Part shown: positions 34,764-47,059 of the stretch, piece by piece
Layout of the letters: the number at the start of each line of letters is the position of its first letter
Numbering within the stretch: the stretch's first letter is position 1
Assembly (NCBI GenBank): GCA_027563935.2
Contig: CM050448.1
Location: 67,465,843 to 67,529,842, forward strand
Length of the DNA: 64,000 nt
DNA from: Costus lasius
Lineage: Eukaryota; Streptophyta; Magnoliopsida; Zingiberales; Costaceae
Direction: 5' to 3'
Position numbers and translations under genes: made by a program
The notes under the pieces: model-generated
Databases searched by the model: none
What the model saw: the letters and a program-made list of their open reading frames with translations, nothing else
Told to the model about the DNA's origin: nothing

Positions 34764-36449
34764 TGAAAGTCCCCAAAGGGGGGGCGAAACCCTAAGGAGC
34801 ATGCACTTCTAAAATTTGCATGGGCGGAATCATAGGATTTCGAAAATCGGTTTGCATGTCATATAATCAACTTAAAGATTGTATAAATCAACACAAGGAT
34901 CATACCATTGACATTGCTTGGATGGCGACTTGGAAGAAGAGGGCGAGCGGCTCTCCTCCAAAGGTGACGCACACAAGGTGAAGATGACTACTCCCTTGGC
35001 GTCTTTGTGCTAGCAAAACTTCAAGGTTTCCCTTCGTGAAGGAGATGAGAGATGTCTCTTGGTTTTGTTCTCTTCTCCTTTGCGTGAAGTCTCACCACAC
35101 GACACGAGAGAGGTCGAGAGAGGAGAAGATGGCGACGAGAGAAGCGTTGCTCTTCGAACGTGGAGGCGTTCCACATTTTGGAAAACCGATTTCCAAAAAT
35201 AGCAAGTGCTTCAATGTATGCGATCATGCGTTCACTCCAAGTGAACCGATCGCAAACTTCTTCTCTCCCATTACTTGAACCATGCGCTCATATGATGAAC
35301 CGGTTCAATTGGATTTGGTTCAAAGACCAAATCAAACCAAGCATTGGTCTAGATCAAATTAAACCATAAGGCTCAAGATCTAACCATACATCTCTTGATG
35401 CTCTTGATCTCACCGATCTAGCATCAATTCTCTCGATCGAAGCTTACCGATCTCAAGCCCTAATCAATCAAACATGATCAGACCAGATCTCACTTACAAT
35501 CAGAGTTTAAACTCCTTTAAACTGAACCAAAACAATTCAGTCCACACGATCTGACATAAGTAAGCCATATCATCAAATTGTGCGACCCTAAGGGTTTCCT
35601 TTAAATGTCGGTAACGATAACTTACGTTATCATGAACAGAGAGGGGTATCTAGCAACACATCACTATCTCCCGATATAAAGGAAAGAGTCTTCCAAGACT
35701 ACACCCAAACCATAGCACAAGTGTGAACCCAAGTCACTTGACATATGTGTTTCCTTTGCCACTGGATGTTCTTATTGGACAAGCGTGTCAAGCCTGTAAT
35801 TCCAATATGATGAGAATGATTAGATCATATGAACATAGTCATCTGGGTATGGCCATACACTTTCTCAATCATCTCATCCAGGGGGCCCCTATAGAACATC
35901 ACACTCCAAACAAGGAGACGGCAATCCTATATCTATCACTAGCGCCCTAACATGACTCATGTTCATTATCTAAGATAGTCTATAACCATTATGTTTCAAA
36001 TGATATTGAACTACCTCAAAACAATGCCAATCATCATTTAGAAACACAAGTGATCTCAAGTCAGAGGAAATATGCCACTTGTTTGCATATAAGGATTATT
36101 CACATTGTGACAAGCAATTGAATATCCTAAGTAGGGTCTGTCCAGTACATCCAATGTACCCATGAGTCTACATCTTATTCCATGCTCGAAGCATCCTATA
36201 AGATTAGAACACATATTAGTCTCAATCATATCAAGGCTGTCTCATGTTCACCAAGATATCTCGACTAAGGACAAGACTGCATGTCAGCCTAGCTGAACAG
36301 CATTGAGACATTATTCAGAAGTATACATATGGCAGCAAATAATGTAACAACCTGAATAACAACCATTGCCTTTATAAACATTGAGTTTATACATGATACT
36401 GAAATAATCCCAAGGCCTCAAACATTAGCCTTAAGGGCATACCCCAACA
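34764..36449 (-). repeat. Antisense solo copia LTR nested in C2
   Basis: 1686 bp flanked by GTACC (34759-34763 and 36450-36454). Read on the minus strand it begins TGTTGGGGTATGCCC and ends GGGGACTTTCA, a related but distinct copia LTR. No internal sequence is attached. The host RT reading continues on both sides. Confidence 0.85.
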
Positions 36450-36454
36450 GTACC

Positions 36455-36641
36455 TTCTAGTGAGACATGGCCTTACTCTCTCAAAGAGCCAGTGTCCCAC
36501 CACACAAGCTGAGAGGGATGACATGAGTCGAGTGCCTTATGCTTCGGTAGTGGGATCGATCATGTATGCAATGTTCTGTACTAGACCAGATGTGGCTTAT
36601 GCTGTGAGCATAACCAGCCGATACCAATCCAATCCTGGAGT
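36455..36641 (+). pseudogene. C2 second RT end / RNase H start
   Basis: It continues the duplicated reading: RHGLTLSKSQCPTT, SRVPYASVVGSIMYA, DVAYAVSITSRYQSN. The antisense Athila solo LTR interrupts it at GGAGT; it resumes at 38596. Confidence 0.82.
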
Positions 36642-38590
36642 TGTTGTGTCCGCAAGTGCACGGATACTCGAAGTAATAAAATAGATATCGAACCACAGAG
36701 ACCTTGTTGTCAAGTGCTGAATAATCGATTTCTCGCTAGCTAGGAAATTGGAAAATAGTGAATCAAACTATCGAAAAGAACACGGAGAAAATATCAGAGA
36801 GGAAATCAGGACTAGGGGTTCATCTACTTTAATTTCTAATGACTAGATTAAGATAAGTATTTGTCAATCTAATTCTATTATGGTAAAGGTAAAATTTACT
36901 TTATAAATAAATTGTCTCGCTCTCGCGTAGACAATCATACAAAGAACCGATCCCCACTCTCGCACAAGATCTATTCAATACTGAAAATAAGTAAACCATC
37001 AGCTAAGAACTCAAGGATCACTCTCGTGCATCCGAATTCTAGGTTGATCACCTCAAGTGGAAACTCAAAGATCACTCTTGTGCATCCGAGTCTCAACACT
37101 AGTTTTACTCAAGGGTTTCCAACGACTCGATACTTAATCTCTTGCAATATCAAATCAAGTCTACACATTAACTCAATCCAAAGTATCAGAAATTCAACAA
37201 GGCATTATAGCTTTCTAAAAATCAGAATTCGAAGAACAACCTAATCTCTTATGGTAGTTCCAAACTCAATAATTCCTAGGGTTCCGAATTTCAAACAATC
37301 AACCTCTCGGTCTATTTTGCAAAATTCGAAAACATGCTGATATTTAAGACACAAAGGAGAATTAAAGAACAATCAATCACAAGAGTAAAATTATCATAAT
37401 AAAATCAGTTTGACAAAATTAGGGTTTTCTAGCCATTAAGAAATAAAGAGATTACACCCCCATGTCCCATAAAAAGATTAAGCTACCATGATGAAAAGAT
37501 TACAATAAAACATGTTCTCAGAGTGATAAGGAGTCGAAAAGAGGGAAGAAAGATTACAAAACAGGGCTGTAATGAAATTACAGCCCGTAATTTGCTTTGA
37601 ACAGCACCGTCACCACTGTTCTATCGATTTCCCCTTCAATTCAACTCCGAACGCTCTGGAACTTGAGGTGCATGTTCTCCTTCACCAGACGAAGCTATCT
37701 ATCAAAAATTGTGGCCGGAGGTGGTCTGTAGGTGGAGAACCGATGAACCCTAGCAATTCTACCTCTCCCTCAATCTCTCCGTGGATTCATAATAAAATTC
37801 GTTCCTTTCACTTTCTGTGTTTTCTCCTCTTAAAGACGAGTCCACCGCCTCTTTCGGATCTCAATTTGGAGGTCTGGATCAAAAGATATGGTCGTTGCAA
37901 GAATCGGGCGGAAAAATCAGAATTCTGAGTTCCAAAATATGGCACCGTGAAGATTCATACGGCGGTGCCGTATTTTATTCTGTGAGTTCCGGGCACAAAA
38001 TACGGTGCCATGAGAGATTTTCTTAAAAATATGGTAGTACCTTATTTCATTCTGTGAGTTCTGGGTAACAAATACGATACCGTGGAAAACCTCACGATAC
38101 TGCCATAATTCTTCCAAAAGTTTCTGGTCAAAAACATCGAAATATACGGCACCGTGTAAACAACCACGGCAGTGCCGTATTTCCATTGAAACCTTCTGGT
38201 CAAAAACATTGCAAAATACGGTACCGTGAAAGATTCTCTGGCAAATACGGTAGTGCCGTATTTCGCCCAGGAATGTCCGCTGAAAATTACGGTACCATGA
38301 GAATTCGTCTGGAAAATACGGTAGTGTCGTATTTTAGCTAGATGGTGTATTTTGACTTGAAATTTGTTGTGTAGACTCCTCTTGATGATTAGAACTCATT
38401 CATGCATTGATATTGCTCGAAAACCAGTGATAATAATGCCTTTTTACCTGAAATTGATCAAAAACCAAAGATTGTGTAGATTCCAAAGTATTTTGTAAAA
38501 AAAGGTATAAAAGCAAAGTAAAAGAGTAAGACTATGGCTCAAAAGACTACCAAATAAGTATCAAAAACACTATGAAATTTGGAGTCATCA
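36642..38590 (-). repeat. Antisense solo Athila LTR nested in C2
   Basis: 1949 bp flanked by GGAGT (36637-36641 and 38591-38595). On the plus strand it reads TGTTGTGTCCG...GGAGTCATCA, the reverse complement of the A1 LTR structure. It contains a dyad array at 37930-38345. No Athila internal sequence is attached. Confidence 0.9.
37930..38345 (-). repeat. Dyad array in the solo Athila LTR
   Basis: The same alternation of TACGGCAGTGCCGTA-type and TACGGTACCGTG-type dyads as in the A1 LTR, in reverse order. Confidence 0.85.
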
Positions 38591-38595
38591 GGAGT

Positions 38596-39163
38596 GCAGC
38601 ATTGGGTGGCTGTAAAGAACATCCTGAAGTATCTGAGAAGAACTAAGGATTTGTTCTTAGTTTATGGGGGACAGGAAGAGCTCAGTATGTAGGGCTACAC
38701 TGATGCATCATTCCAGTCTGACCCTGATGACTTTAGATCGTAGGCTGGCTTTGTGTTTAAGATAAATGGAGGTGCTGTTTGCTGGAAGAGCTTCAAGCAA
38801 TCCACAATTGCCGATTCTACAACCGAAGCTGAGATGTGGCCGCTACTGAGGCAGCCAAAGAAGCTGTTTGGATAAGGAAGCTCATTTCTGAATTTCAGGT
38901 GGTTCCTAGTGCAATGGATCCCATTGAAATCTACTATGATAACAATGGAGCAATTGCACAAGCGAAAGAACCACGCTCTCATCAAAGATCCAAACAAATA
39001 CTCAGAAGATTTCACCTGATCAGAGATCATAGACAAAGGTGATGTCAAGATTAGCAGAGTTGACACAGAGAACAATCTGGTAGACCCATTGACCAAGGCT
39101 TTGGCGCAGCAAAAGCATGACTGTCACGCTAGAGATATGGGGTTGAGTTTCCTCAACCTCTAG
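38596..39163 (+). pseudogene. C2 second RNase H domain
   Basis: It completes the duplicated RT-RNase H reading. Recognisable text is AVKNILKYLRRTKDLFLVY, then stops (TAG near 38689 and 38741), SFKQSTIADSTTEAE and a frameshift near 38833. It continues in another frame with SAMDPIEIYYDNNGAIAQAK and, after a further frame change, ends before the polypurine tract. The catalytic-region Cys-Asp text is changed to YYDNN. Confidence 0.82.
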
Positions 39164-39173
39164 GTCTTAGTGC

Positions 39174-39184
39174 AAGTGGGAGAT
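39174..39184 (+). other. Polypurine tract of C2
   Basis: AAGTGGGAGAT directly before the 3' LTR. Confidence 0.75.
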
Positions 39185-40875
39185 TGTTGGTGTATATGCC
39201 ATAGGACCTAGTTTTGGTCCATTATTGTACTACTTGACGTTGATATTTTATATCATTCTAGCATTGTCATTATCCATATTTTCTTACATCTGCGATTGTG
39301 TACTTATATGATAATGTCCCTAGAGACAGATTGGATCTGTGCTCAAATGATAGTCCCCAGTCGATGTACCTGAGTGGATATGGGACAGCTCTGGTACTTG
39401 TGAGACTGGTATATGGGCTGGTTAGGCATTGGGTGCTAACGCAAACATATCGGTATATCAGTGGTGGATATACTGTATCGACCTGTTGTGAGGCAATGAC
39501 TTGGTGTCACAAGTTATCCTCACAAGTGATAGGAGATGCATTGATCCCTTGACTTGAGGTCATTGGTCATTCTATATGGTTAGGGATATGCTTTGATACA
39601 ACCTAACACCTCGCCGTAGTTGGGGGTAATAACAGTTGTCATTGAGCATGTCACGACCCATATGAGAAGGTCAATGGACAGACAGAGGATTTGCCCCTTC
39701 CTAAGGGAAGTTTGATATCCTAATTTAGTCATAACCATGAGATTGGATGAAAACAAGTGGTGACACACTTATCCAATCGGATATCAGTTAGGCAAAGAGA
39801 CTGAAATGCATCTGTACCTAATTGCGATGATGGGGATGTCGATGTCGATATCTATTGCAATGACCTGGGTAGCAGCGATGCACTGCTAGGTGCCACTCAC
39901 TACTTGTGGTGACCTTTGGTCAGCACTGCCAGCGTCAGAGGAACCTACAAGGTCACACATCTTGACACTTGAGTTCTCATATTGATCGGGAAGCCTTATG
40001 ATCGAGTTATTGGATAACTCAGATCTATTTGGGAGAATTCATCAGCGCCGATGGGCCTGATGAGATGGAAGAATGTTATTGGAGCTAGACTTCATTTATG
40101 GTAGGTTGACCTGAATTAGACCATAGTTAGATCACATTTGGATTTGGGTTGAATTGGATTGGATCCAATGGCTTAATCAACCCATTCAATAAAGTATGGG
40201 CTTGCTCATCGACCAATGAGGCCCAATAACAACCCCATTGGCGCCTAAGGGGTATAATGGGGTGAAGTGGGCAAATTTGCTTCATTATGGAAGCAAATTG
40301 CGCCTAGCCCTAACCCTGGCCGCCCCTTGCTCTATATAAGTGGCCTTAGGTGCCCCCTCTCAGGTATTCTATTCCTTGGAGGCATGAACACTGAAAGAGG
40401 CGAGAGCAAAGGGTGAAGGGCGAGAGTAAGGGTTCAATTGGCGCAACCCTTCTTCTTCTATCAAGCCGCAAGTGATCTTCTTCCTCTCCTCTTGGCGCAA
40501 GAGGGACTTCACCTTGACGGCTTCTCCTTCTCCTCATCTTATTCTTTGGCGCTTCATCCATGGAGGTGGCGCAAGTCTTGTAGAAGGTGACAAGGGCTTG
40601 GATCTTCTTCCCGAGGTTAGTACCGGGCATGGAAGAAGAGGACTCGAGGCATCCGTGTGTGTGAAACTGCAGAGGGCGCACGCTTGGGCGCCTATCATGA
40701 CATTAGCCTCATCTTGCTTTAAGGTATATTCTATCTCATTGTGTCGACTCTCTCGCATGCGATCTTCACTGGGTTTTTGGGACTGGCTCGTTTCGGGGAT
40801 ATTGCTTCCGCTGTGCAATGTTTTGTGTAATCTCTATCTCTAAAAATTGTAAAATATTCCCGGGGTTTCCCAACA
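39185..40875 (+). repeat. 3' LTR of C2
   Basis: 1691 bp, beginning TGTTGGTGTATATGCC and ending TTTCCCAACA. It matches the 5' LTR apart from point changes and a deletion near 39720. The TATA box is at 40333-40340. Confidence 0.9.
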
Positions 40876-40880
40876 GAAAG

Positions 40881-41361
40881 CCCTTAGCGCATATGGTAGA
40901 GAGCTAGGTGTTTATGGAAAGGACTTGGAGTCTTTCCTTGCTTCAATCCCTAGCCGCCCACTTCCCTTTGCCCTAGCTGAATTCCTCTTCATGTGTTGCA
41001 TCTATATCTTGCTTCTTGCTGCCCCTTGGGATGATTATCACAATTACATGCGAGAGCAATCTTCAAGGAGGCATGAGCAACTTTCAAGTGGCGCAAGCAC
41101 CTCTTCCATCTAGCTAGCCGCAAGACTTCCTTTCTTCCTTCTCCCTTGGCGCAAGTGAAGGAAGGGACTTGGCGGCATCTTGTCTTCATCTCCTACTCAT
41201 TGGCGCATCTTCCTTGGAGGTTGTGCAAGTATAGAAGAATTACTCCAAAGGCTTGGATCTTTTTCCCAAGGCTAGCACTGGGCGTGGAAGAAGAGAACTC
41301 GAGGCATCCGTGTGTGTGAGACTATAGAGGGCCCATGCTTGGGTGCCTACCTCGACATCGG
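40881..41361 (+). repeat. 3' LTR of C1, second part
   Basis: It resumes right after the GAAAG duplication and matches the late part of the C2 LTR: GAGGCATCCGTGTGTGTGAG near 41300 and the line ending in GACATCGG. It is cut by A2 at 41362; the last stretch of the LTR must lie beyond the far end of A2. Confidence 0.78.
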
Positions 41362-43238
41362 TGATGACACCAAAATTTATGGAAAATTTTGTGTCATTTC
41401 ATAGATCTTTTTGTGTCATATTAATACAACTTTGCTTATTTTTATGCCTTTTTTTATCAAATACTGCGGAATCTACACTCTTTTTGATTTTTGATGATTT
41501 TCATGTAAAAAGACACGATTTTTGAGCATTTTCAAGCAATTTAGATGCATGGATGAATTCCTACCATTAAGAGAAGATTACATGTCAAATTTCATGCAAA
41601 TTGGAGCTTCACAGCAAATTACGGCACTATCGTAATCCAAGTTACGGTACCGTGGTTTCACTGCACGTACAGAAGAAACCATGGTACTGCCATAATTTTT
41701 GAGTGCTGCCGTATTTTGGGATGATTTTGAACAGAAAGTTTCGGAAGAATTACGGCACTGCCGTAACAGATTTCACGAGCCATATTTCAAGTCGATTTTT
41801 CACCCGAAAGATTTGATGAAAATACGGCACTACCGTAATATATTTCACGGTATTGTAATTCCGGATCATTTATGTACTGAGAACTTTGCTGAAATTACGG
41901 CGCTGCCATAATAATTATTACGGCCGTAATTCTATTCCTGGCACGCGATTCTTCTGGATGGTTTGAAGCCCGATTTTTGCGCGATCGATTGCGGACGATC
42001 CAGGCCATAAATTGAAGATCCGTAAGAAGGAAAAGGAGAGTTTTTGCAGAGGAGAAGACACACAGACAAAAAGCCCTAATTTTCATCCACTGTCGTGGGA
42101 GAAATTGAGATTTTCACTATCACCTTAGGGTTCGCCGCCGGGAAGCGTACAATGCATCTCTGGTCGGGAAATTTGAAGGGAATCTGCGCATAGAGGAGGA
42201 GAAGATACCCCAGAAGTTTCAGAGTGAAAGGAGGTCGATCAGAGGAGAAATCGACGAAAGCACGCCGCCGACTACTGTTCATGCAAAAATTACGGCTGTA
42301 ATTTCCGTTACAGCAGTGCTGTGTTTAGTAATTTCATCCTTCTCTTCGATTTTTGATCCCTCTGAACCATGGATTATTGTAATATTTCTACCATGCTAGC
42401 TTAAACTTCTTTTGGGACATGGGGTAGTAATTCCGTTTGATTTCTTAATGACTAGATAAATCTTTCATTATTTTGTCAAGTATAATTTTAGTATGATAAT
42501 TTTGCTTCTGTGATGATTTCTCTATAACTCTTCATAGATTCATATTATCAAGCATGCTTTAGAGTTTTCGCAATAAGACCAAAAGGTGATTTGCTTGAGA
42601 ACTTGAAACCCTAAAATTGAATGTTAGGAACTCACCGTAAGAAATTAGGTTTGTTCTTATTTCTTAATTTTAGTAGTTTAATGCCTTGATTGATAATCTG
42701 ATCTAGGATTGAGTTAATGAAACAAACATGACGATATTGCAAGAAATTGAATATTAGATTGTTGGAGAACCTTTAGTAGAACCTGTTTTTGAGATTCGGA
42801 TGCATGAAAGTGATCATTGAGTTTCCACTTGAGTTTATTACTTAGAATTCGGATGCACGAAAGTGATCCTTGAGTTCTTTGTTGATGATTCACTTTTATT
42901 TAACAAAAGAATAGATCCTACACGAAAGTGAGGATTGGTTCTTGTAAATTGTCTGTGCAAAAGCGAGATGATTTCCTTATTAAGTGAATTATATCTTTAT
43001 CATAATGAAATTAGACTAACGAACATCTTTTCATATCTAGTCATGGAAATTAAAGTGAATGAAACCCTAGTCCAATTTCTCTCTGATTATCTTTTTCGTG
43101 TGTTTTCGATCATTGCTTCGCTATTATTCAATTGCTTAGATAGTAAGAACTCAATTATTCGGTACTTGACAACGAGGTCTCTGTGGTTCGATATCTTTCT
43201 TTATTACTTCAAGTATCTGTGCACATGTGGACACAACA
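41362..43238 (+). repeat. 5' LTR of A2
   Basis: It runs from TGATGACACC to GACACAACA, 1877 bp. It is similar to the A1 and A3 LTRs, with a dyad array at 41620-41932 and GTGCACATGTGGACACAACA at the end. Confidence 0.88.
41620..41932 (+). repeat. Dyad array in the A2 LTR
   Basis: Dyads begin at 41620, 41680, 41751, 41823 and 41896, spaced 60, 71, 72 and 73 bp; examples are TACGGCACTGCCGTA and CATGGTACTGCCATA. Confidence 0.85.
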
Positions 43239-43244
43239 AGTTTT

Positions 43245-43262
43245 TTGCGCCGTTGCCGGGGA
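43245..43262 (+). other. Primer-binding site of A2 (tRNA-Asp type)
   Basis: TTGCGCCGTTGCCGGGGA, matching the Athila site TGGCGCCGTTGCCGGGGA except for one base (G to T at the second position). Confidence 0.8.
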
Positions 43263-43365
43263 CCTTGGTTTTGTCAATATTGAAGATATTCAAAGTATTG
43301 CTAGACTAAGTTTTGTTTTCTGTTCTTTTTTATTCTCTTTAAATTATTTGATCTATTTACTTTGC

Positions 43366-45869
43366 ATGTGCAGGAATCTTAGATCAGGACCTCTTGTACC
43401 TTTTGATCCTGAGATAAATAAAACTCTTAGATTGCGTAGGAAGCTTAGATTTGAAGAAAGTCAACAAGTAGAGGAACTGACCATGGTAAAATAGAGATCA
43501 CTTAGGGACTATGCTGCCCCTAATCCACAAGAGATTCACTCTAACATTGCTAGACCGGTCATAGAGGCTAACAACTTTGAAATCAAGCCTGCTTTCTTGT
43601 CTATGATTCAACAGAACCAGTTTGGAGGATCTCCACTTGAAGATCCTAACCAACACCTTGCTTTGTTTCTTGAATTATGTGATACTATCAAGATAAATGG
43701 TGTTTCTAACGATGCATTAAAACTGAGATTATTTCCTTTTTCTCTTAGGGACCGAGCACGTTCATGGCTTCAAACTCAACCCACCGGTACCTTCACCACA
43801 AGGGAACAGTTGTCCAATGCCTTCTTGATGAAATACTTTCCACCAAGCAAGACCATCCATTTGAGGAACCAGATCACAAGTTTTGCACATAGAGATGGTG
43901 AATCCTTTAGCGAGGCATGGGAGCAGTTCAAAGATTTACAACAAAAGTGTCCTCACCATGGCCTTGAAAATTGGGTTTTAATTCATACTTTTTACAACGG
44001 TTTGCTATATAATACCAGACTAACTATTCGCGCTGCTGCAGGAGGAGCTCTCATGAGCAAGACCATTGAAGATGCACTCAAGCTACTGGAGGAGATGGCT
44101 TTAAATCACAATCAATGGACTTCTGAGAGAGGAGTGCTGTATAGACCTTCTCATGGTAAGAATGAAAGTGATAGTTGGCGCACCTTGGCAGAAAAGGTAG
44201 AATCTTTATGTAACAGATTTGATTCTTTTAAAATGCAAACTGCTGTAATTTCTTCACATGTTGTTTGTGATATCTGTGGAAATAATGGTCATGTTTCTGA
44301 AGATTGTAAGGTCATAGCTAGTCAGGGTAGTGAATAAGTTAATGCATTAGGGAATTATAATCAAAGTAGAAACAATGATCCCTATTCCAGTACTTACAAC
44401 CCTGGATGGAGAAGTCACCCCAACTTATCTTGGAAAAACAATAACAATGTAGGGGGACAAACTGAAAATAGAGGATACCAAAATAAGCCAAATCAAAATC
44501 AAAACTCAAACCAGAATTCAAACATTGAGTCCATGCTATAAAAGTTTATGACTAATTAGAATCAATACATGCAAAATCAAAACAAAGAAATTGAAGATCT
44601 TAAGGGAATGGTTAATCAACTAGCTTCTCAAGTAGGATCATTAGCAGCCCACAACAAAATTTTAGAAAATCAAATAGCCCAACAAGCTAGTAGTTCTTAC
44701 AGACCCCTAGGAAAATTACCTGCAAAATCAAAACCAAACCCTATGGAGCACTGTAATGCTATCATCACTAGAAGTGGGAGACAATTAGAGGAACCCAAAG
44801 GGAGAGTTGTGAATAATGAAAAAGAGCCTAGTAATGAACATGATCAAGAGTTAGATTTGGAAAAATCTTCTGAGCATGAGCAGTCCCAAACTAGTTTGCC
44901 ACCTCACCAAGGTGATGAACCTAAAGGTGATATGCCATGTTAGATAGATAATTCTAAACCTAATTCTCCTCAACCTTATAGGCCACCTATACCCTTTCCC
45001 CAAAGGTTAGTGCAAGCAAAACTTGATAAACAATTTGGCAAATTTCTTGATGTATTGAAAAAGCTTTACATTAATATTCCTTTTACTGAAGCTTTATCTC
45101 AAATGCCCTCATATGCAAAATTCTTGAAAGAAATCTTGTCTAACAAAAGGAAAATAGAGGACTATGGTACTGTGGCTTTAACTGAGGATTGTAGTGCTAT
45201 TCTCCAGAATAAATTGCCACCTAAACTGAAGGATCCAGGTAGTTTCTCTATACCTTGTTCTATTGGAAGCATGGCTTTTGACCGAGCCTTATGTGATCTA
45301 GGTGCCAGTGTAAGCCTAATGTCTTTATCTATTTGTAGGAAACTAGACATTGGAGAACTTAAACCAACATCCATATCCTTACAGCTCGCTGATAGCTCGG
45401 TAAAGTATCCTATTGGTATTTTAGAGAATGTTCCAATCAAGGTAGGTGAATTTTTTATACCAGCAGATTTTGTAGTACTTGATATGGAAGAAAATCATAA
45501 AAATCTTATCATCCTTGGTAGACCCTTTTTGGCTACAGCAGGAGCACATATAGATGTTAAGAAAGGAAAAATCACTTTTGAGATTTGTGAAAAAAAATTG
45601 AGTTTGATCTTGCTCATTCTTTGAACAAACATTCATATTCTGGATCATGTTGTAGTGTTGATATAGTAGATGATGTTGTCATTGATGTTCAAGAAAAAAG
45701 AGATTCAAATTCTAAAAAGAAGAAGAAGAGAAGAAGAAGAAGAAGAAAAAGAGGCTCAAAATTGCTTGATAAAGGAAAGAAGATCTTGAGTAAATTTGGA
45801 CATTGTTTCATGAATGAGCCTTATGTGATTCAAAGTGATGCTCAAAGCAAAGAAAATTCAGAGTGGTAA
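43366..45869 (+). pseudogene. A2 gag-protease with basic tail
   Basis: One frame from ATG 43366 (MCRNLRSGPL) to about 45600, with in-frame stops at 43492, 44335, 44539, 44557 and 44941. The gag core is at 43597-44320 (LRLFPFSLRDRARSWL, EAWEQFKDLQQKCPHHG), followed by the zinc knuckle CDICGNNGHVSEDC. A coiled-coil-like stretch lies at 44570-44690 (EIEDLKGMVNQLASQVGSL). The protease (45010-45600) has LCDLGASVSLMSLS, the Athila form of the aspartic site. After a frameshift in the A-run near 45590, an 80-residue tail ends at 45869; it carries a strong Lys/Arg run (45715-45755) and FGHCFMNEPYV. Nothing like RT follows. Confidence 0.85.
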
Positions 45870-47059
45870 TCGAAGAAATCAAAATCAAATCCAAGTGCAG
45901 AAGGGTCAAGCTAAAGACCTTTAAATTAGCGCTTCTTGGGAGGCAACCTAAGCATTCTAACTTTAGTTTATTCTCTTTTATTTTACTTTATTTTTATTTT
46001 TACTTTTAGAACTAATTTTTCTTTTCTTTTTGTAGGTAAAATCAAGTTTTGGTGTAAAATACGGCACTATCGTAATGAAAATTACGGTATCGTATTTTTT
46101 GTCTGTTTTCGACCAGAAAGTTTAGACGATATTACGACACTACCGTAAGTATTTTCACGCCCCGTATTTTTGCTCCAAAATCGATCCGAGAGTTTTATTG
46201 CTTTTACGGCACTACCGTAATATCTTTTACGGGCCGTATTTTGTGAATTTAATTTTTACTTAAAAAACAAAAAAAAAAATTTTACGGCACTGCCGTAATA
46301 AATCTAGTGGTACCGTAATTTTCATCTATTTTCAACTCGAGAGTTTTCACATTTTTACGGTAGTACCGTAATCTTTTATACAGTACCGTATTTTCGGTCA
46401 AAATTTGACCCGAAAGATTTCAGATTTTTATGGCCCGTGTTTTTTGAATCTGTCCAAATACGACATTGTCGTAATGGTTTTTTCAGCCGTAATTCTATTT
46501 TTATACGCGATTCCTGTGCCCTTTTTTAGGGTTTTCTGGGCCGTGTTTTAGGGTTTCTCACTCGTTTTCGCTCATTCTCGCATCGACCCTCGACCTCCGA
46601 CCTTATCCGACCGTCAGAGCTTGCCGGTGACCCTTCCCGTCAGGTTCTAACCATCGATTGGGTACTCTCTTCACCGATTTCTCTATTTTTATGAGTTTGC
46701 ACGAATTTTCGCCCCTTTCTTCATTTTTCCTCGTTTCTTGGTCGATTTGAGAGATTTTTGTTTGCAAATGCTTCCTAAAGGGTAGGCGACCCTTCCTAGT
46801 TCATTTCTAGAGATTTTGAATTGATATGTAGAGTGTATTGAGCAAGATTGAGCTTAAACGCCTGATTTCCACCCTATTTTTTCGCCCAATTCTCCATTGT
46901 TCTATTTTTTGGGTTTTAAGCTATGATTTAACTGATATTACTCATAAGACATTTTGTTAGAGAGAAATTTCTAAAATTGAAAGTGATAAATTACATTGAA
47001 TTACTATTTGCTATATTGTATTGCACTCTTAGCTTGCAGCTTGTGTGGAAAATTGAAGA
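45870..47059 (+). other. Linker of A2 between gag-protease and extra ORF
   Basis: Non-coding. The phrase GCGCTTCTTGGGAGGCAACC at about 45928 is the one that follows integrase in A1, so the deletion runs from the gag-protease tail to just past integrase. A dyad array (46060-46473) follows, then a leader similar to 1700-2124 of A1 leading to ATG 47060. Confidence 0.7.
46060..46473 (+). repeat. Dyad array, internal copy in A2
   Basis: Palindromes begin at 46060, 46133, 46205, 46283, 46356 and 46459, spaced 73, 72, 78, 73 and 103 bp. Secondary dyads (TACGGTATCGTA at 46083, TACGGGCCGTA near 46228) lie about 23 bp after them. It is less decayed than the A1 internal copy. Confidence 0.9.

Larger units (their letters stand above)
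28056..40875 (+). mobile_element. Complete copia element C2 with duplicated RT-RNase H and two nested solo LTRs
   Basis: LTRs at both ends (28056-29804 and 39185-40875) begin TGTTGGTGTATATGCC and end TTTCCCAACA. The flanking GAAAG (28051-28055 and 40876-40880) shows that the whole span is one insertion event. In order: LTR, primer site, leader, gag-protease-integrase-RT-RNase H (31481-34590), a scrambled junction, a second RT end-RNase H (to about 39165), polypurine tract and LTR. Removing the two nested solo LTRs and their duplications leaves about 9.2 kb. Confidence 0.88.
22265..41361 (+). mobile_element. Copia element C1, 5'-truncated and split by nested insertions
   Basis: The pieces are integrase-RT (22265-23857), RNase H (26012-26724), and a 3' LTR in two parts (26746-28055 and 40881-41361). 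A solo LTR (23858-26011), element C2 (28056-40875) and element A2 (from 41362) interrupt it. Each resumption continues the C1 sequence where it broke off. Gag, protease and the 5' LTR are absent; similarity to C2 begins in the integrase near 22265. It is the oldest element of this cluster. Confidence 0.82.

Noticed and set aside
28056..40875. C2 as two separate copia insertions
   Set aside because: The outer flanks carry the same GAAAG duplication and the interior resumes in register after each nested LTR, so one insertion with an internal duplication explains it.
46060..46473. The evenly spaced dyads as a CRISPR-like array
   Set aside because: The host is a plant nucleus, the spacers are related to one another, and the arrays sit at fixed places in LTR elements.
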